A program made the position numbers and the translations under genes. A DNA stretch of 11,542 bases from contig JBARRO010000174.1 of assembly GCA_049644265.1 (NCBI GenBank), positions 1-11,542 on the forward strand, given 5' to 3'. Positions within the stretch are counted from its first letter, which is position 1, and every line of letters starts with the position of its first letter. The notes under the pieces are model-generated. The model was not told the origin of the DNA. It saw only the letters and a list, made by a program, of their open reading frames with translations, and made no database searches. Below are positions 1-6,443 of this stretch, one piece after another. The DNA is from JBARRO01 sp049644265 (GTDB taxonomy: Bacteria > Bacteroidota > Ignavibacteria > UBA10030).

Positions 1-24
1 ACATTGAGAAGTACAAATTGGAGC

Positions 25-42
25 GGCACTACTGCCTTTTTT
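25..42 (+). terminator. weak possible terminator at the window edge
   Basis: A short GGCA-CTAC-TGCC hairpin is followed directly by six T residues, which is the form of a rho-independent terminator for a plus-strand gene lying left of the window. The stem is only 4 bp, so this may be chance. The rest of positions 1-100 shows no gene. Confidence 0.22.
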
Positions 43-100
43 GAATAGGCTTTAGTATGAACCACAAGATTGCTTTCTAGAGGTGGCACTAGGAACTTCA

Positions 101-595
101 CTAGGATGCTTCACCGCGCGCCACGACATGGGCGCTTCCGAACCGAATCAATATCCATCCGATGAGCAGCATGATAACTCCGAAAGCAAGAAAACTCATA
201 TCCCAGGGCACCTTGTTGACGGTGAACTCGTAGACGTGATGTATGCCCAACACTTCATGGTCTATCATGCCTTCAACAATATTGAATAATCCCCAACCGC
301 AACTTAATGCGCCGAGAAAAGTCCGCCCTGACCATGGCACATCTTCTCGTTGCCCTACCCGCCATAAAAGAAAAAGACCTATTACCGTCATAACCCACAC
401 CGCTGCGTGAAACAATCCGTCCCAATACATATTCACTTTCAGACTAACAAGACCATTTGCTGGAAACTTCGAAGAAAGCATGTGGTGCCATTGCAGGATT
501 TGATGAAGGATAATCCCGTCCAGGAATCCACCGAGTCCAGCGCCCATCAAAATTCCGGCCGCGATTAATGGGTTACGTCGTCGCCCGTTTGCCAT
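101..595 (-). CDS. DUF2243 family membrane protein
   Basis: A 164-residue multi-pass membrane protein of the DUF2243 family; its biochemical role is not known. The family hallmark is seen at residues 22-41, where a GGFLDGI stretch leads into LHQILQWHHMLS (D26, H31, H37, H38). It is followed by the WDGLFH motif (58-63), a GLFNIVEGMIDHE stretch (102-114) and a further HH pair at 119-120. About four hydrophobic segments are visible (roughly 11-30, 60-79, 93-108, 133-151). The regularly placed His and acidic residues at membrane edges could bind metal or heme, but that is inference. The ATG at 595 has AAGGGAG seven bases upstream. The first 31 bases overlap the end of the upstream CPxC gene, so translation is probably coupled. 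E108 replaces the Asp I recall as usual at this place. Confidence 0.85.
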   Translation of the reverse strand: MANGRRRNPLIAAGILMGAGLGGFLDGIILHQILQWHHMLSSKFPANGLVSLKVNMYWDGLFHAAVWVMTVIGLFLLWRVGQREDVPWSGRTFLGALSCGWGLFNIVEGMIDHEVLGIHHVYEFTVNKVPWDMSFLAFGVIMLLIGWILIRFGSAHVVARGEAS

Positions 596-828
596 CTTGC
601 TGCTCCCTTCTTGCTTCTATTGTCAATGCCATCTGCACAATATAATCCGATCCCGAGAGTTACGATGAATACTATCGGCAGTAGTACAATGAAAAGGTTG
701 GTCCCGAAACTTGCGTCGAAAATCTCACTTTTGACCTGTGCGCGACACTCAGGACAGGCTGACACTTCCATACTGAACATCGACAGCAGAATAATTTGGA
801 TTTTGACAGCTTTCCAGGTTCGCCTCAT
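565..828 (-). CDS. small secreted or membrane-anchored CPxC protein
   Basis: An 87-residue protein of unknown function. It has a basic start (MRRTWKAVK), a hydrophobic stretch (about 10-22) and then VSAC, which fits either a lipobox (C25 as lipidated Cys) or a signal peptidase I site. Directly after comes the CPEC pair (C25, C28), a redox- or metal-type CPxC motif. A second membrane segment spans about 43-63 and is followed by C64 and a polar tail. If C25 is lipidated it cannot serve as a metal ligand, so the two readings exclude each other. The stop overlaps the DUF2243 start by 31 bases, and its ATG at 828 shares ATGA with the stop of the small ORF upstream. The ribosome-binding site is poor, which fits coupled translation. 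The overlap suggests a shared membrane role with DUF2243; no function is assigned. Confidence 0.7.
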   Translation of the reverse strand: MRRTWKAVKIQIILLSMFSMEVSACPECRAQVKSEIFDASFGTNLFIVLLPIVFIVTLGIGLYCADGIDNRSKKGAARWQTGDDVTH

Positions 829-992
829 AATGTGCCGCTGCTTTCAATAGTACCAATGTTCAGCTGTTCTTTTTTCCCGATCATGCAATGGCAGTTTGTG
901 GTTGGATGGAAGCCCCTGCGTCTGTGGCAAGTATGACGGTCCATCTGCCTCACCGGGTCGTAATTCGGAGAAATGCCAAAATGACAGATCAA
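825..992 (-). CDS. candidate 55-aa Cys/His-rich mini-protein
   Basis: Possible unannotated small gene in the gap between the DUF1232 and CPxC genes. With a TTG start at 992-990 it gives 55 residues with clustered Cys and His: ICH near the start, HTCH in the middle and NCHC shortly after, a spacing that could bind a metal ion. Support comes mainly from context. The TTG overlaps the TGA stop of the DUF1232 gene (TTGA), and the ORF's own TGA overlaps the ATG of the next gene (ATGA), as in translationally coupled operons. A GGGAG lies 11 bases before the TTG, which is distant. An ATG at 1010 in the same frame is an alternative start. Another open frame (844-1026) covers the same bases, so chance cannot be excluded. 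I recognise no family. Confidence 0.38.
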   Translation of the reverse strand: MICHFGISPNYDPVRQMDRHTCHRRRGFHPTTNCHCMIGKKEQLNIGTIESSGTL

Positions 993-1378
993 GATTTCTT
1001 CTTCTCCCATTCGTGGAATTCATCAAGATCGCTCTTGATTGAATAGATCACGAATCCGACAACGGCAGCGTCATCAAGATAACCTAAGACAGGGATCCAG
1101 TCGGGGATTGCATCGACCGGAGATACGAAGTAGACGATTGCTGCAATTGCCAGGATGATCGAGAATGCTGGTACGTCTTTATATTCGCCTTTAGCCCAGG
1201 ACCGCACCAGGCGAACCAACACTTTCAGGTCTTCCTTGAATTTCGTGATCTTGTTTCCCTGCTGTTCAGCCTTCTCGTCTGCTCTTACTAATTCATCAAG
1301 AACCTTGCCGGGATTCTTGACGAGTTCGGCTGCGTGCTTCTTGAAACGTTCGAAAAGCGGCGGAGTTTTTCGTGCCAT
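989..1378 (-). CDS. DUF1232 / YkvA family membrane protein
   Basis: A 129-residue protein with the YkvA-type DUF1232 domain. The diagnostic motif is clear at residues 86-102: SPVDAIPDWIPVLGYLDD, preceded by a hydrophobic helix (about 70-85) and followed by a second one (about 103-113). The first 65 residues are charged and probably helical, and the C-terminus is strongly basic (EKKKS). Family members are small membrane-associated proteins with no well-defined reaction. The ATG at 1378 has GAAGGAAG about six bases upstream, so the start is well supported. It is the first gene of a leftward cluster in which the next start overlaps its stop (TTGA at 989-992). I see no convincing promoter upstream. 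Confidence 0.88.
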   Translation of the reverse strand: MARKTPPLFERFKKHAAELVKNPGKVLDELVRADEKAEQQGNKITKFKEDLKVLVRLVRSWAKGEYKDVPAFSIILAIAAIVYFVSPVDAIPDWIPVLGYLDDAAVVGFVIYSIKSDLDEFHEWEKKKS

Positions 1379-1521
1379 AATGAACTTCCTTCGTTTTTTG
1401 TGAGTAGAACTTTAAGGGGAGGTTACCAAAAGAAGGTGCAAAGGGTAATAGCACAAGAGGATGAAAAAGTAGCTAATCCTTTTCCAAAAAGAGGCACCAA
1501 AATGGACCTTCTCAAGAGGGA

Positions 1522-1550
1522 CAATAAAAAAGAGCGCAAACTCGCGCTCT
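1522..1550 (-). terminator. leftward rho-independent terminator without a gene
   Basis: AGAGCGC (1531-1537) pairs with GCGCTCT (1544-1550) around the loop AAACTC. Read on the minus strand, the hairpin is followed by TTTTTATTG. It would stop transcription coming from the right, yet no credible minus-strand gene lies upstream, so it may be a remnant or may shield the DUF1232 cluster from read-through. Confidence 0.55.
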
Positions 1551-1663
1551 CTGGATCAATATGCCTTCGACCTCGCAATACCTTTGATAGAATCTTGTGC
1601 CCCTGATCGTGTCTGTACCTGCGATTGCGTCGAAAAAAGTGATGAAATATTTTTTGGCCGGTC

Positions 1664-1704
1664 CTTCTAAGCTGCAGGCCCCAGTTCGATTCTGGGCGGG
1701 GTCA
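1664..1704 (+). pseudogene. 3' half of a tRNA-like sequence (anticodon loop to discriminator)
   Basis: CTTCTAA (1664-1670) has the form of an anticodon loop with anticodon TCT (Arg). After GCTGC and a short variable stretch comes a perfect T-arm: CCCAG (1680-1684), loop TTCGATT, CTGGG (1692-1696). Then CGGGGTC and A occupy the places of the 3' acceptor strand and discriminator base. No D-arm or 5' acceptor strand precedes it: the bases to the left are T-rich, and 1659-1663 do not pair with GCTGC. CCA is not encoded. A tRNA 3' fragment is the usual form of an integrase attachment-site remnant, but no integrase is in view. It could also be chance plus a repeat hairpin. Confidence 0.4.
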
Positions 1705-1767
1705 CAAACTCCTGCGTTCTGGGCCGAAGGCCCACGCGCCTCTGGCGCAGATTCGCGCCGGGGTCAC
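1690..1767. repeat. GC-rich hairpin cluster with duplicated TTCTGGGC and GGGGTCAC
   Basis: TTCTGGGC occurs at 1690-1697 and 1717-1724, and GGGGTCAC at 1698-1705 and 1760-1767, each GGGGTCAC directly after a hairpin and before an A-rich AAAC. Between them are GGGCC-GAA-GGCCC (1721-1733) and GCGCC-TCT-GGCGC (1736-1748). The GGCGC arm can instead pair with GCGCC at 1755-1759, so the last two hairpins exclude each other. This resembles a palindromic intergenic repeat; no function is evident. Confidence 0.5.
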
Positions 1768-1770
1768 TAA

Positions 1771-1860
1771 ACATTGCAGATTGTAGATGGGAGATTGTAG
1801 ATTGAGTTTTGAGTTGAAAATTGCAGGTTGGAACAATTGCGATTGAAGATTGTAGATTTG
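1771..1860. repeat. degenerate AGATTGTAGATT repeat tract
   Basis: The core AGATTGTAGATT recurs three times: 1778-1788 (last base changed), 1792-1803 and 1848-1858, with looser relatives (ATTGCAG, TTGAGTTG, GCGATTGAAG) between. Spacing is irregular, so it is neither a CRISPR array nor a clean tandem repeat. Confidence 0.5.
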
Positions 1861-2103
1861 GTTGGCAGAGGTATTGAAAGATTCAGAGTCACCTTTCCGA
1901 TCCTTCGCAGTAACAAAAATCTTCACGTTGAATCCTTCCACACCCTCCACGTGGGCTGCGACACATCCAACCGTGTAAAATCTCGCCGGCGAACCAAGAT
2001 CTCCTAAGGATTGTTTTCAGTCACAACACTCCTGAGAGCCTGGTTGTATTTTGAATGCAGATCCAAGAACTCAATCATCTATTCATTATACCTGGAGGAT
2101 ACT

Positions 2104-2895
2104 GTGAGAAGGATGCAATTCAAGATTCTGAGCGTCGCTGCAGCTGTGGCAATGCTCTCTGGTTGTTCAAAATCGACAAACCCGTTGACGGCGACCGACA
2201 CACCCGTAAATCTGTCTGTCTCGTTTTCCAAGGCGGGTACAGGGACCGCGTTACTGAAGGGATTTGCGGTTGATTCTCTTCGCATCGACAGCGCCATCGT
2301 TGTTCTCCAACGGATCAAATTCGAATCGCACGTCGATACCGTCTCGGTCGACTCGACTGGAACAAAACCCGATGATGAGAGTGAAATGAACGTTACATTC
2401 CGCGGCCCGTTTGTCGTTCATGTGCGTGACACGGTCGCCATTGACTTCGCGAGCCAGACACGTCCCGCCGGCACGTATGACGGAATAAAGTTCAAGATTC
2501 ACAAACTCCAAACCGGAGAGAAGCATGAAGACAGTGACGAGCGCAACCACCGGACGAGTTCGAGCAATGATTCGTCGGTTCTCGGTTCCAGCATTGTCGT
2601 CTGGGGCTCGATTCTGAAAAACGGAGTCTGGACGCCGTTCACACTGAGCCTGGGAGTGGAGGTTGAGTTCAAAATCAAAGGCAACTTTGTCGTCAGCAGT
2701 GCGACAAATTCCGTTGACATCGCCCTCAATTTCAATATGGGGCTGTGGTTCAAGAGTCCGAATACTGGGAGCCTTCTTGATCCCACTGATCTGTCAAGCA
2801 CAAATCGGGAATTGTTTATGAGAGCCGTAAAGAGCTCGTTCGGGCAGGGAAGAGGAGGCCGTGACAAAAATCATGATGGGCATCCGGACGACTAG
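2104..2895 (+). CDS. hypothetical lipoprotein with C-terminal calcium-type loop
   Basis: A 263-residue exported lipoprotein of unknown function. The GTG at 2104 is preferred because GGAGG lies five bases before it; the ATG at 2113 is 14 bases away. The start reads MRRMQFK, followed by a hydrophobic stretch and the lipobox LSGC (lipidated C21). The mature part is rich in Ser, Thr and beta-prone segments, suggesting an extracytoplasmic beta-sandwich. A polar, His/Ser/Asp-rich insert lies near the middle (HEDSDERNHRTSSSNDSS). The last ten residues, DKNHDGHPDD, match the first part of a DxNxDG calcium loop as in EF-hand or thrombospondin type 3 repeats. The stop TAG (2893-2895) is inside the terminal repeat of the 2892-3038 element, so the protein may be cut short. 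I cannot name a family. Confidence 0.75.
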   Translation: MRRMQFKILSVAAAVAMLSGCSKSTNPLTATDTPVNLSVSFSKAGTGTALLKGFAVDSLRIDSAIVVLQRIKFESHVDTVSVDSTGTKPDDESEMNVTFRGPFVVHVRDTVAIDFASQTRPAGTYDGIKFKIHKLQTGEKHEDSDERNHRTSSSNDSSVLGSSIVVWGSILKNGVWTPFTLSLGVEVEFKIKGNFVVSSATNSVDIALNFNMGLWFKSPNTGSLLDPTDLSSTNRELFMRAVKSSFGQGRGGRDKNHDGHPDD

Positions 2896-3038
2896 CAGGT
2901 TGTTGAAAAAGCAAAATAGTACCGCAAATAACACGAATGTACACGAAGAATGTTTTGAATTTGGACAGAATCCACTCCTTGGTGTTCCTTCGTGACCTTC
3001 GTGGATAATAAAGAAAAGGTTCTTCAACAACCTGCTAG
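2892..3038. mobile_element. 147-bp MITE-like inverted-repeat element
   Basis: CTAGCAGGTTGTTGAAAAA (2892-2910) is matched in reverse complement by 3020-3038 with one difference. One reading is 15-bp terminal repeats starting CAGGTTGTTGAA flanked by a CTAG target duplication. The inside has a second imperfect pair: CACGAATGTACACGAAG near 2933 against CTTCGTGACCTTCGTGG near 2986, so much of the element can fold into one long hairpin. It has no transposase gene and would need one supplied elsewhere. It begins within the last sense codon of the lipoprotein gene and supplies its stop codon. Confidence 0.65.
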
Positions 3039-3080
3039 AACCACAATCCCGGTTTGAACTGCCGGTTCATTTCAGGCAAG

Positions 3081-3110
3081 AAAAAGGGCTCCTTCAAGAG
3101 CCCTTTTTTT
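3081..3110 (+). terminator. strong rho-independent terminator
   Basis: GGGCTC (3086-3091) pairs with GAGCCC (3098-3103) around loop CTTCAA. A5 on the left can extend the stem into the seven Ts on the right (3104-3110). It can end rightward transcription of the lipoprotein gene and insulate the ABC operon promoter just downstream; the flanking A-run would let it work leftward too. Confidence 0.9.
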
Positions 3111-3118
3111 GTTATCGG

Positions 3119-3147
3119 TTGCAAGGTAAGGCTTGGGTTGGTATATT
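3119..3147 (+). promoter_or_regulatory. sigma70-like promoter of the ABC exporter operon
   Basis: TTGCAA (3119-3124) and TATATT (3142-3147) are 17 bases apart, a near-consensus housekeeping promoter. Transcription would begin near 3154, leaving a leader of about 40 bases before the first gene. It lies just after the terminator at 3081-3110, consistent with a separate unit. Confidence 0.65.
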
Positions 3148-3179
3148 AATGACCGTTTATCCCAACCGTTACAGAATTT

Positions 3180-3194
3180 GAGAGGCATTCTCTG
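3180..3194 (+). promoter_or_regulatory. ribosome-binding site that points to a CTG start
   Basis: GAGAGG (3180-3185) lies six bases before CTG (3192-3194). The reading frame of the ATPase is open back to a TGA at 3150-3152, but that interval contains no ATG, in-frame GTG or TTG. CTG is the only codon of the start type at the right distance from this site. Confidence 0.55.
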
Positions 3195-4130
3195 GCTCAA
3201 ACTCCCTCTGACTCCGAAGTCATCCTAAGGACCATAAACCTCGGAAAACGTTTTAAGAATCGCTGGGCGGTTCGCGATCTGAACCTCGAAGTCCGCCGGG
3301 GCGATGTGTTTGGGTTCCTCGGCCCGAACGGTGCCGGCAAAAGCACTTCCATCCGGATGATGCTTTCGCTCATCAATCCCACAACGGGCGAGGTCGAGCT
3401 GTTCGGACACTCGTTACGTACGCATCGCTCAAAAGCTCTCCGCTCCGTCGGGGGCATCGTCGAAAAGCCCGACTTCTATCTCTACCTCTCCGCATGCAAG
3501 AACCTCGAGATCGTGGGTTCGCTGACCGGCGGTGTTTCCCGAAAAAGAATCGAAGAAGTTGTCGATCTTGTCGGCTTGACTCCGCGGCTGTATGACAAGG
3601 TCAAAACATATTCCCACGGAATGAAGCAACGTCTGGGCATTGCTCAGGCACTCCTGGCAGATCCTGAACTCGTCGTGCTGGATGAGCCGACAAACGGCCT
3701 CGATCCGCAAGGGATGAAGGAAATCCGCGAGCTCATCACTCACCTTGCCAGAGATCAAAAGAAGACCGTGATCCTTTCATCCCACCTGTTGAACGAAGTT
3801 GAAATGGTCGCTGCGAGCATGGCGATCATCAACAAGGGACAACTTGTGGTCCAGGGTGAGGTCAACCGGCTTCTGGACGAAGGCGAAAAATATGTTCTGG
3901 TCCAGGCAGAGCCTCGAACCGCTGTGGTCTCGGTCCTCAAGCGACTGAAGAACATCGTTACGAAATTTGTTCAAAAGGAGGGGGCCTTCGAAGTGTCGAT
4001 GGATTTCAAGGACACCCCTGTCTTGACAAAGGCCCTTGTCCAACGGGGCGCCAGGATCCACGCGATCATTCCGCGCCGATCGCTGGAGGATTTTTTCCTC
4101 TCGCTCACAGAAAACGAGGAGAAATTCTAG
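3192..4130 (+). CDS. ABC-2 type exporter ATP-binding protein
   Basis: Cytoplasmic ATPase that powers the permease encoded next; substrate unknown. From a CTG start it has 312 residues, normal for the BcrA/CcmA-like class. The order of motifs is A-loop aromatic F21 (KRF), Walker A GPNGAGKST (44-52), Q-loop position carrying Glu (VEKPDFY, E91) as often in this class, signature SHGMKQR (141-147), Walker B LVVLDEP (D164, E165), D-loop GLDPQG and switch His in SSHLL (H198). A C-terminal domain of about 90 residues ends with SLEDFFLSLT. The GTG at 3306 would remove the A-loop and the first strands, so it is rejected as start. GAGAGG precedes the CTG by six bases. The next gene starts two bases after the stop. 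A small frameshift or sequence error upstream is the main alternative to a CTG start. Confidence 0.93.
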   Translation: MAQTPSDSEVILRTINLGKRFKNRWAVRDLNLEVRRGDVFGFLGPNGAGKSTSIRMMLSLINPTTGEVELFGHSLRTHRSKALRSVGGIVEKPDFYLYLSACKNLEIVGSLTGGVSRKRIEEVVDLVGLTPRLYDKVKTYSHGMKQRLGIAQALLADPELVVLDEPTNGLDPQGMKEIRELITHLARDQKKTVILSSHLLNEVEMVAASMAIINKGQLVVQGEVNRLLDEGEKYVLVQAEPRTAVVSVLKRLKNIVTKFVQKEGAFEVSMDFKDTPVLTKALVQRGARIHAIIPRRSLEDFFLSLTENEEKF

Positions 4131-4132
4131 AA

Positions 4133-4969
4133 ATGGGCTTGCTGATTTATTACGAGCTGGTCAAGACCTTCCTGAAGAAAAGGACCTACCTGGGTTTCCT
4201 TGTCATCCTCATTCTTGTGCCCCTCATTGAAGTCGCGTTCAAGCTTGAAGGCGGGAGATTCCTGCGTGCTTCGACGCGCAACCTCAGCAGGGATTTCTTC
4301 CTGGTCGGCAATCTTTTCAACGGCTGGTTTGTATCCTATCAGATCATGAACAGTCTGTGGTTCCACATTCCTCTGTTGATTTCGTTTGTTGCCGGAGATC
4401 AGCTGGCCGGCGAGGCCACAGGCGGAACCTATCGTCTGATTCTCATCAAGCCAGTTTCGCGAACCCGCATCTTTGTTGCCAAGTACGTGACGACGCTGTT
4501 CTATACCGTCCTGTTTGTCCTTTTTCTCGCTGGCATCAGCATCGGCCTTGGCCTGATCCTCCTCGGTCGTGGGGACCTGATGATCGTCGGCCGGACGATG
4601 CTCATTTTGCCCGAAGATGAGGTTGCGTGGCGGTTTATATTGGCTTATATTTTCGCTGCTCTGGCGATGATCACAATCTCGTCGATCGCATTCTTCTTTT
4701 CCTCGTTCGTGGAAAACGCCATCGGTCCCATCGTAGGTACCATGGGAGTGGTCATTGTCCTGTCCGTGATGACTGTTCTTAACGTTGAGCTCTTCCAGGC
4801 CATCCGTACCTATCTCTTCACATATCACATGTCGGTCTGGCAGAAAGTGTTTGAAAGCCCGATTCCCTGGGACCAAATTCAAGCCTCAGCGCTCAATCTA
4901 AGTTTGTACTCACTGGCCGCGTTTCTTGGGGCGTGGCTCATTTTTGTCCGCAAGGACATTCTCACATAA
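4133..4969 (+). CDS. ABC-2 type transporter permease
   Basis: Integral inner-membrane partner of the preceding ATPase, 278 residues. About six membrane segments can be seen (roughly 19-36, 62-88, 117-144, 167-191, 195-217, 255-272). Between the second and third is GDQLAGEATGGTYRLIL, then KPVSR (106-110). This is the cytoplasmic coupling pattern typical of ABC-2 permeases, where a remark on gene loss of polar residues is not needed because all are present. A long extracytoplasmic loop follows the first segment (37-60). The start ATG at 4133 is preceded by GAGGAG inside the end of the ATPase gene, two bases after its stop, so the pair is translated together. One ATPase and one permease suggest a homodimeric or 2+2 exporter. 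Substrate cannot be read from the sequence; drug, lipid and surface-assembly roles are all known for the class. Confidence 0.9.
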   Translation: MGLLIYYELVKTFLKKRTYLGFLVILILVPLIEVAFKLEGGRFLRASTRNLSRDFFLVGNLFNGWFVSYQIMNSLWFHIPLLISFVAGDQLAGEATGGTYRLILIKPVSRTRIFVAKYVTTLFYTVLFVLFLAGISIGLGLILLGRGDLMIVGRTMLILPEDEVAWRFILAYIFAALAMITISSIAFFFSSFVENAIGPIVGTMGVVIVLSVMTVLNVELFQAIRTYLFTYHMSVWQKVFESPIPWDQIQASALNLSLYSLAAFLGAWLIFVRKDILT

Positions 4970-4984
4970 GCCCGACAAAAACGT

Positions 4985-6442
4985 ATGGACTTGTACATCG
5001 TTGCGGTCGTCGTCTATCTGCTCTTCCTCATCGGTATCGGGATTTACCGAAGCCGAAGCATCAAGACGCAGGACGACTTCATGGTTGCGGGGAGGAAGAC
5101 GTCGACCTGGTTTCTCATCGGGACGCTTGTCTCGACCTGGATTGGATCCGGAAGTCTCTTCGGCGGGGCGGGGCTCGCATTCCGGATGGGATATTCCGAA
5201 CTATGGATGAGCGCCGGCGCATGGGTGGGGATTGCCATCGTGTATTTCCTGGCGCATCGCGTCCGCCGCATCGCTCAATACACGGTACCAGATATTCTTG
5301 AAAAGCGGTACAACGCAACGGCGAGAATTCTCGGGACCGTGACGATTATCGTGGCCTATCTGACCATCGCCGGTTATCAATTCAGGGGAGGGGGGAGACT
5401 GCTGAATATCCTGCTGGGCATCGATCCCCAATTCGGCGCGGCAATAACCTGTGCCGTCGTGATATTATTCACGGTCATCGCAGGGATGGTCTCCATCATG
5501 AGCATCGACCTGTTCAATGGGATTATGAAGACGGCGGGATTGATCATTGCCATTCCTCTCGTTTACATGGCTGTGGGCGGGGCGCCGCAAATAGCAACAC
5601 TTCCGGCCGACCATTTTGAAGTCTTCGGGCAGAACAATTGGGTCTGGGCGATGGGAGTGTTTTTTCCGACCTTCTTTCTTCTTCTGGGCGAGAGCACAAT
5701 GTACCAGAAATTTTTCGCAGCGAAGGATGAAGCGTCAGCCCGTCGGGCTGTCGTCGGCATGATTATCGGAGTAATCCTTCTGGAAACCGGACTTGCGACG
5801 CTCGCAGTGATCGGCAGCTCGAAGTATCTGCACATGGCTCCGTTTGTGTCTGCCGACGGCACGATGGACAAAGCAGCAACGGAAACGATCATCCTTCACG
5901 TATCGAGATTCGACCTTCCCGAGTGGGCGGGCATGATCATGATCTGTGCATCGGTCGCGATTATCCTGTCGACGGCCAATTCGTTTCTGATGATCCCTTC
6001 CACCAACATCACGCGCGACATCTATCAACGGTTCATAAACCCGAATGTCTCTCAAGAAGCCATCGTTCGCTTCCAGCGGATTACGATCATTGTGCTCGGC
6101 GTTGTTGCCTATGTTATGGCCAATTTCTTCAAAAGCATCCTCGACATGGCGTTCACTGCTTACACCATGGTGGGAGCCGGACTCACGCCTGCCTTGCTTG
6201 CCGCATTCCTGTGGAAACGCGTGACCGTCCAGGGAGGGCTTGCATCGATCATCGCGGGAATGGGCGTGACACTGGTGATCACGTTTGCGAATATCTTGTT
6301 ACCGCAACCGCTGATGGAAACGGATTATATCGTTTTGCCGGCAGCCTCGGCTTCAATTCTCTGCCTGATTGTGGTGAGCCTGCTTACGCCGCAGTCACCT
6401 GTCGAAAAATGGCAGCCATTTGCCGAAAACACGAAGTTTTGA
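4985..6442 (+). CDS. sodium:solute symporter (SSS family)
   Basis: A 485-residue inner-membrane symporter with the usual length and about 13 membrane segments. It would take up an organic solute using the sodium gradient. Family signs are the start YLLFLIGIGIYRSRS, the DDFMVAGR motif (30-37), the GSGSLFGGAGLAFRMGYSE region (54-72), and, in the TM8 area, LSTANS (328-333). The adjacent S329 and T330 match the PutP pair S340/T341 that ligates sodium at site Na2. NITRDIYQ (341-348) follows. N332 stands where many members have Asp. Substrate is uncertain; the family carries proline, pantothenate, sugars, nucleosides and others. It starts 15 bases after the permease stop and lacks a good ribosome-binding site, so it likely depends on the same transcript. 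Confidence 0.92.
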   Translation: MDLYIVAVVVYLLFLIGIGIYRSRSIKTQDDFMVAGRKTSTWFLIGTLVSTWIGSGSLFGGAGLAFRMGYSELWMSAGAWVGIAIVYFLAHRVRRIAQYTVPDILEKRYNATARILGTVTIIVAYLTIAGYQFRGGGRLLNILLGIDPQFGAAITCAVVILFTVIAGMVSIMSIDLFNGIMKTAGLIIAIPLVYMAVGGAPQIATLPADHFEVFGQNNWVWAMGVFFPTFFLLLGESTMYQKFFAAKDEASARRAVVGMIIGVILLETGLATLAVIGSSKYLHMAPFVSADGTMDKAATETIILHVSRFDLPEWAGMIMICASVAIILSTANSFLMIPSTNITRDIYQRFINPNVSQEAIVRFQRITIIVLGVVAYVMANFFKSILDMAFTAYTMVGAGLTPALLAAFLWKRVTVQGGLASIIAGMGVTLVITFANILLPQPLMETDYIVLPAASASILCLIVVSLLTPQSPVEKWQPFAENTKF

Positions 6443-6443
6443 C

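Larger units (their letters stand above)
1379..2103. other. 725-bp non-coding, repeat-rich interval
   Basis: No believable gene lies here. The interval separates the leftward DUF1232 cluster from the rightward lipoprotein. Its left part (1380-1520) is A-rich and shows nothing definite except the leader of the DUF1232 gene. The rest holds, in order, a minus-strand terminator, a tRNA-like 3' half, GC-rich hairpins with a repeated octamer, and a degenerate 11-mer repeat, each listed separately. Positions 1861-2090 contain a short CCACGTGG palindrome but no clear promoter for the lipoprotein. The mixture looks like the scar of past insertions or a decayed locus. Confidence 0.6.

Noticed and set aside
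1771..1860. CRISPR array
   Set aside because: The repeated core is about 12 bases with irregular spacing and imperfect copies, and no cas genes are near.
1702..1950. Minus-strand frame of 82 codons across the hairpins and AGATTGTAGATT tract
   Set aside because: Its translation is simply the repeats read through; no start signal and no fold are evident, although the orphan terminator lies to its left.
2794..3030. Minus-strand frame of 78 codons across the MITE-like element
   Set aside because: Most of it is the element's inverted repeat; there is no start signal and no domain.
3149..3181. Ten-codon upstream ORF with ATG before the ABC ATPase
   Set aside because: The ATG overlaps the promoter -10 area, upstream of the expected transcript start, so it would not be on the mRNA.
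4127..4882. Long minus-strand frame of 251 codons opposite the permease gene
   Set aside because: It is antisense to a clear membrane protein, is extremely polar with no domain, and has no ribosome-binding site; it is a shadow of the permease codons.
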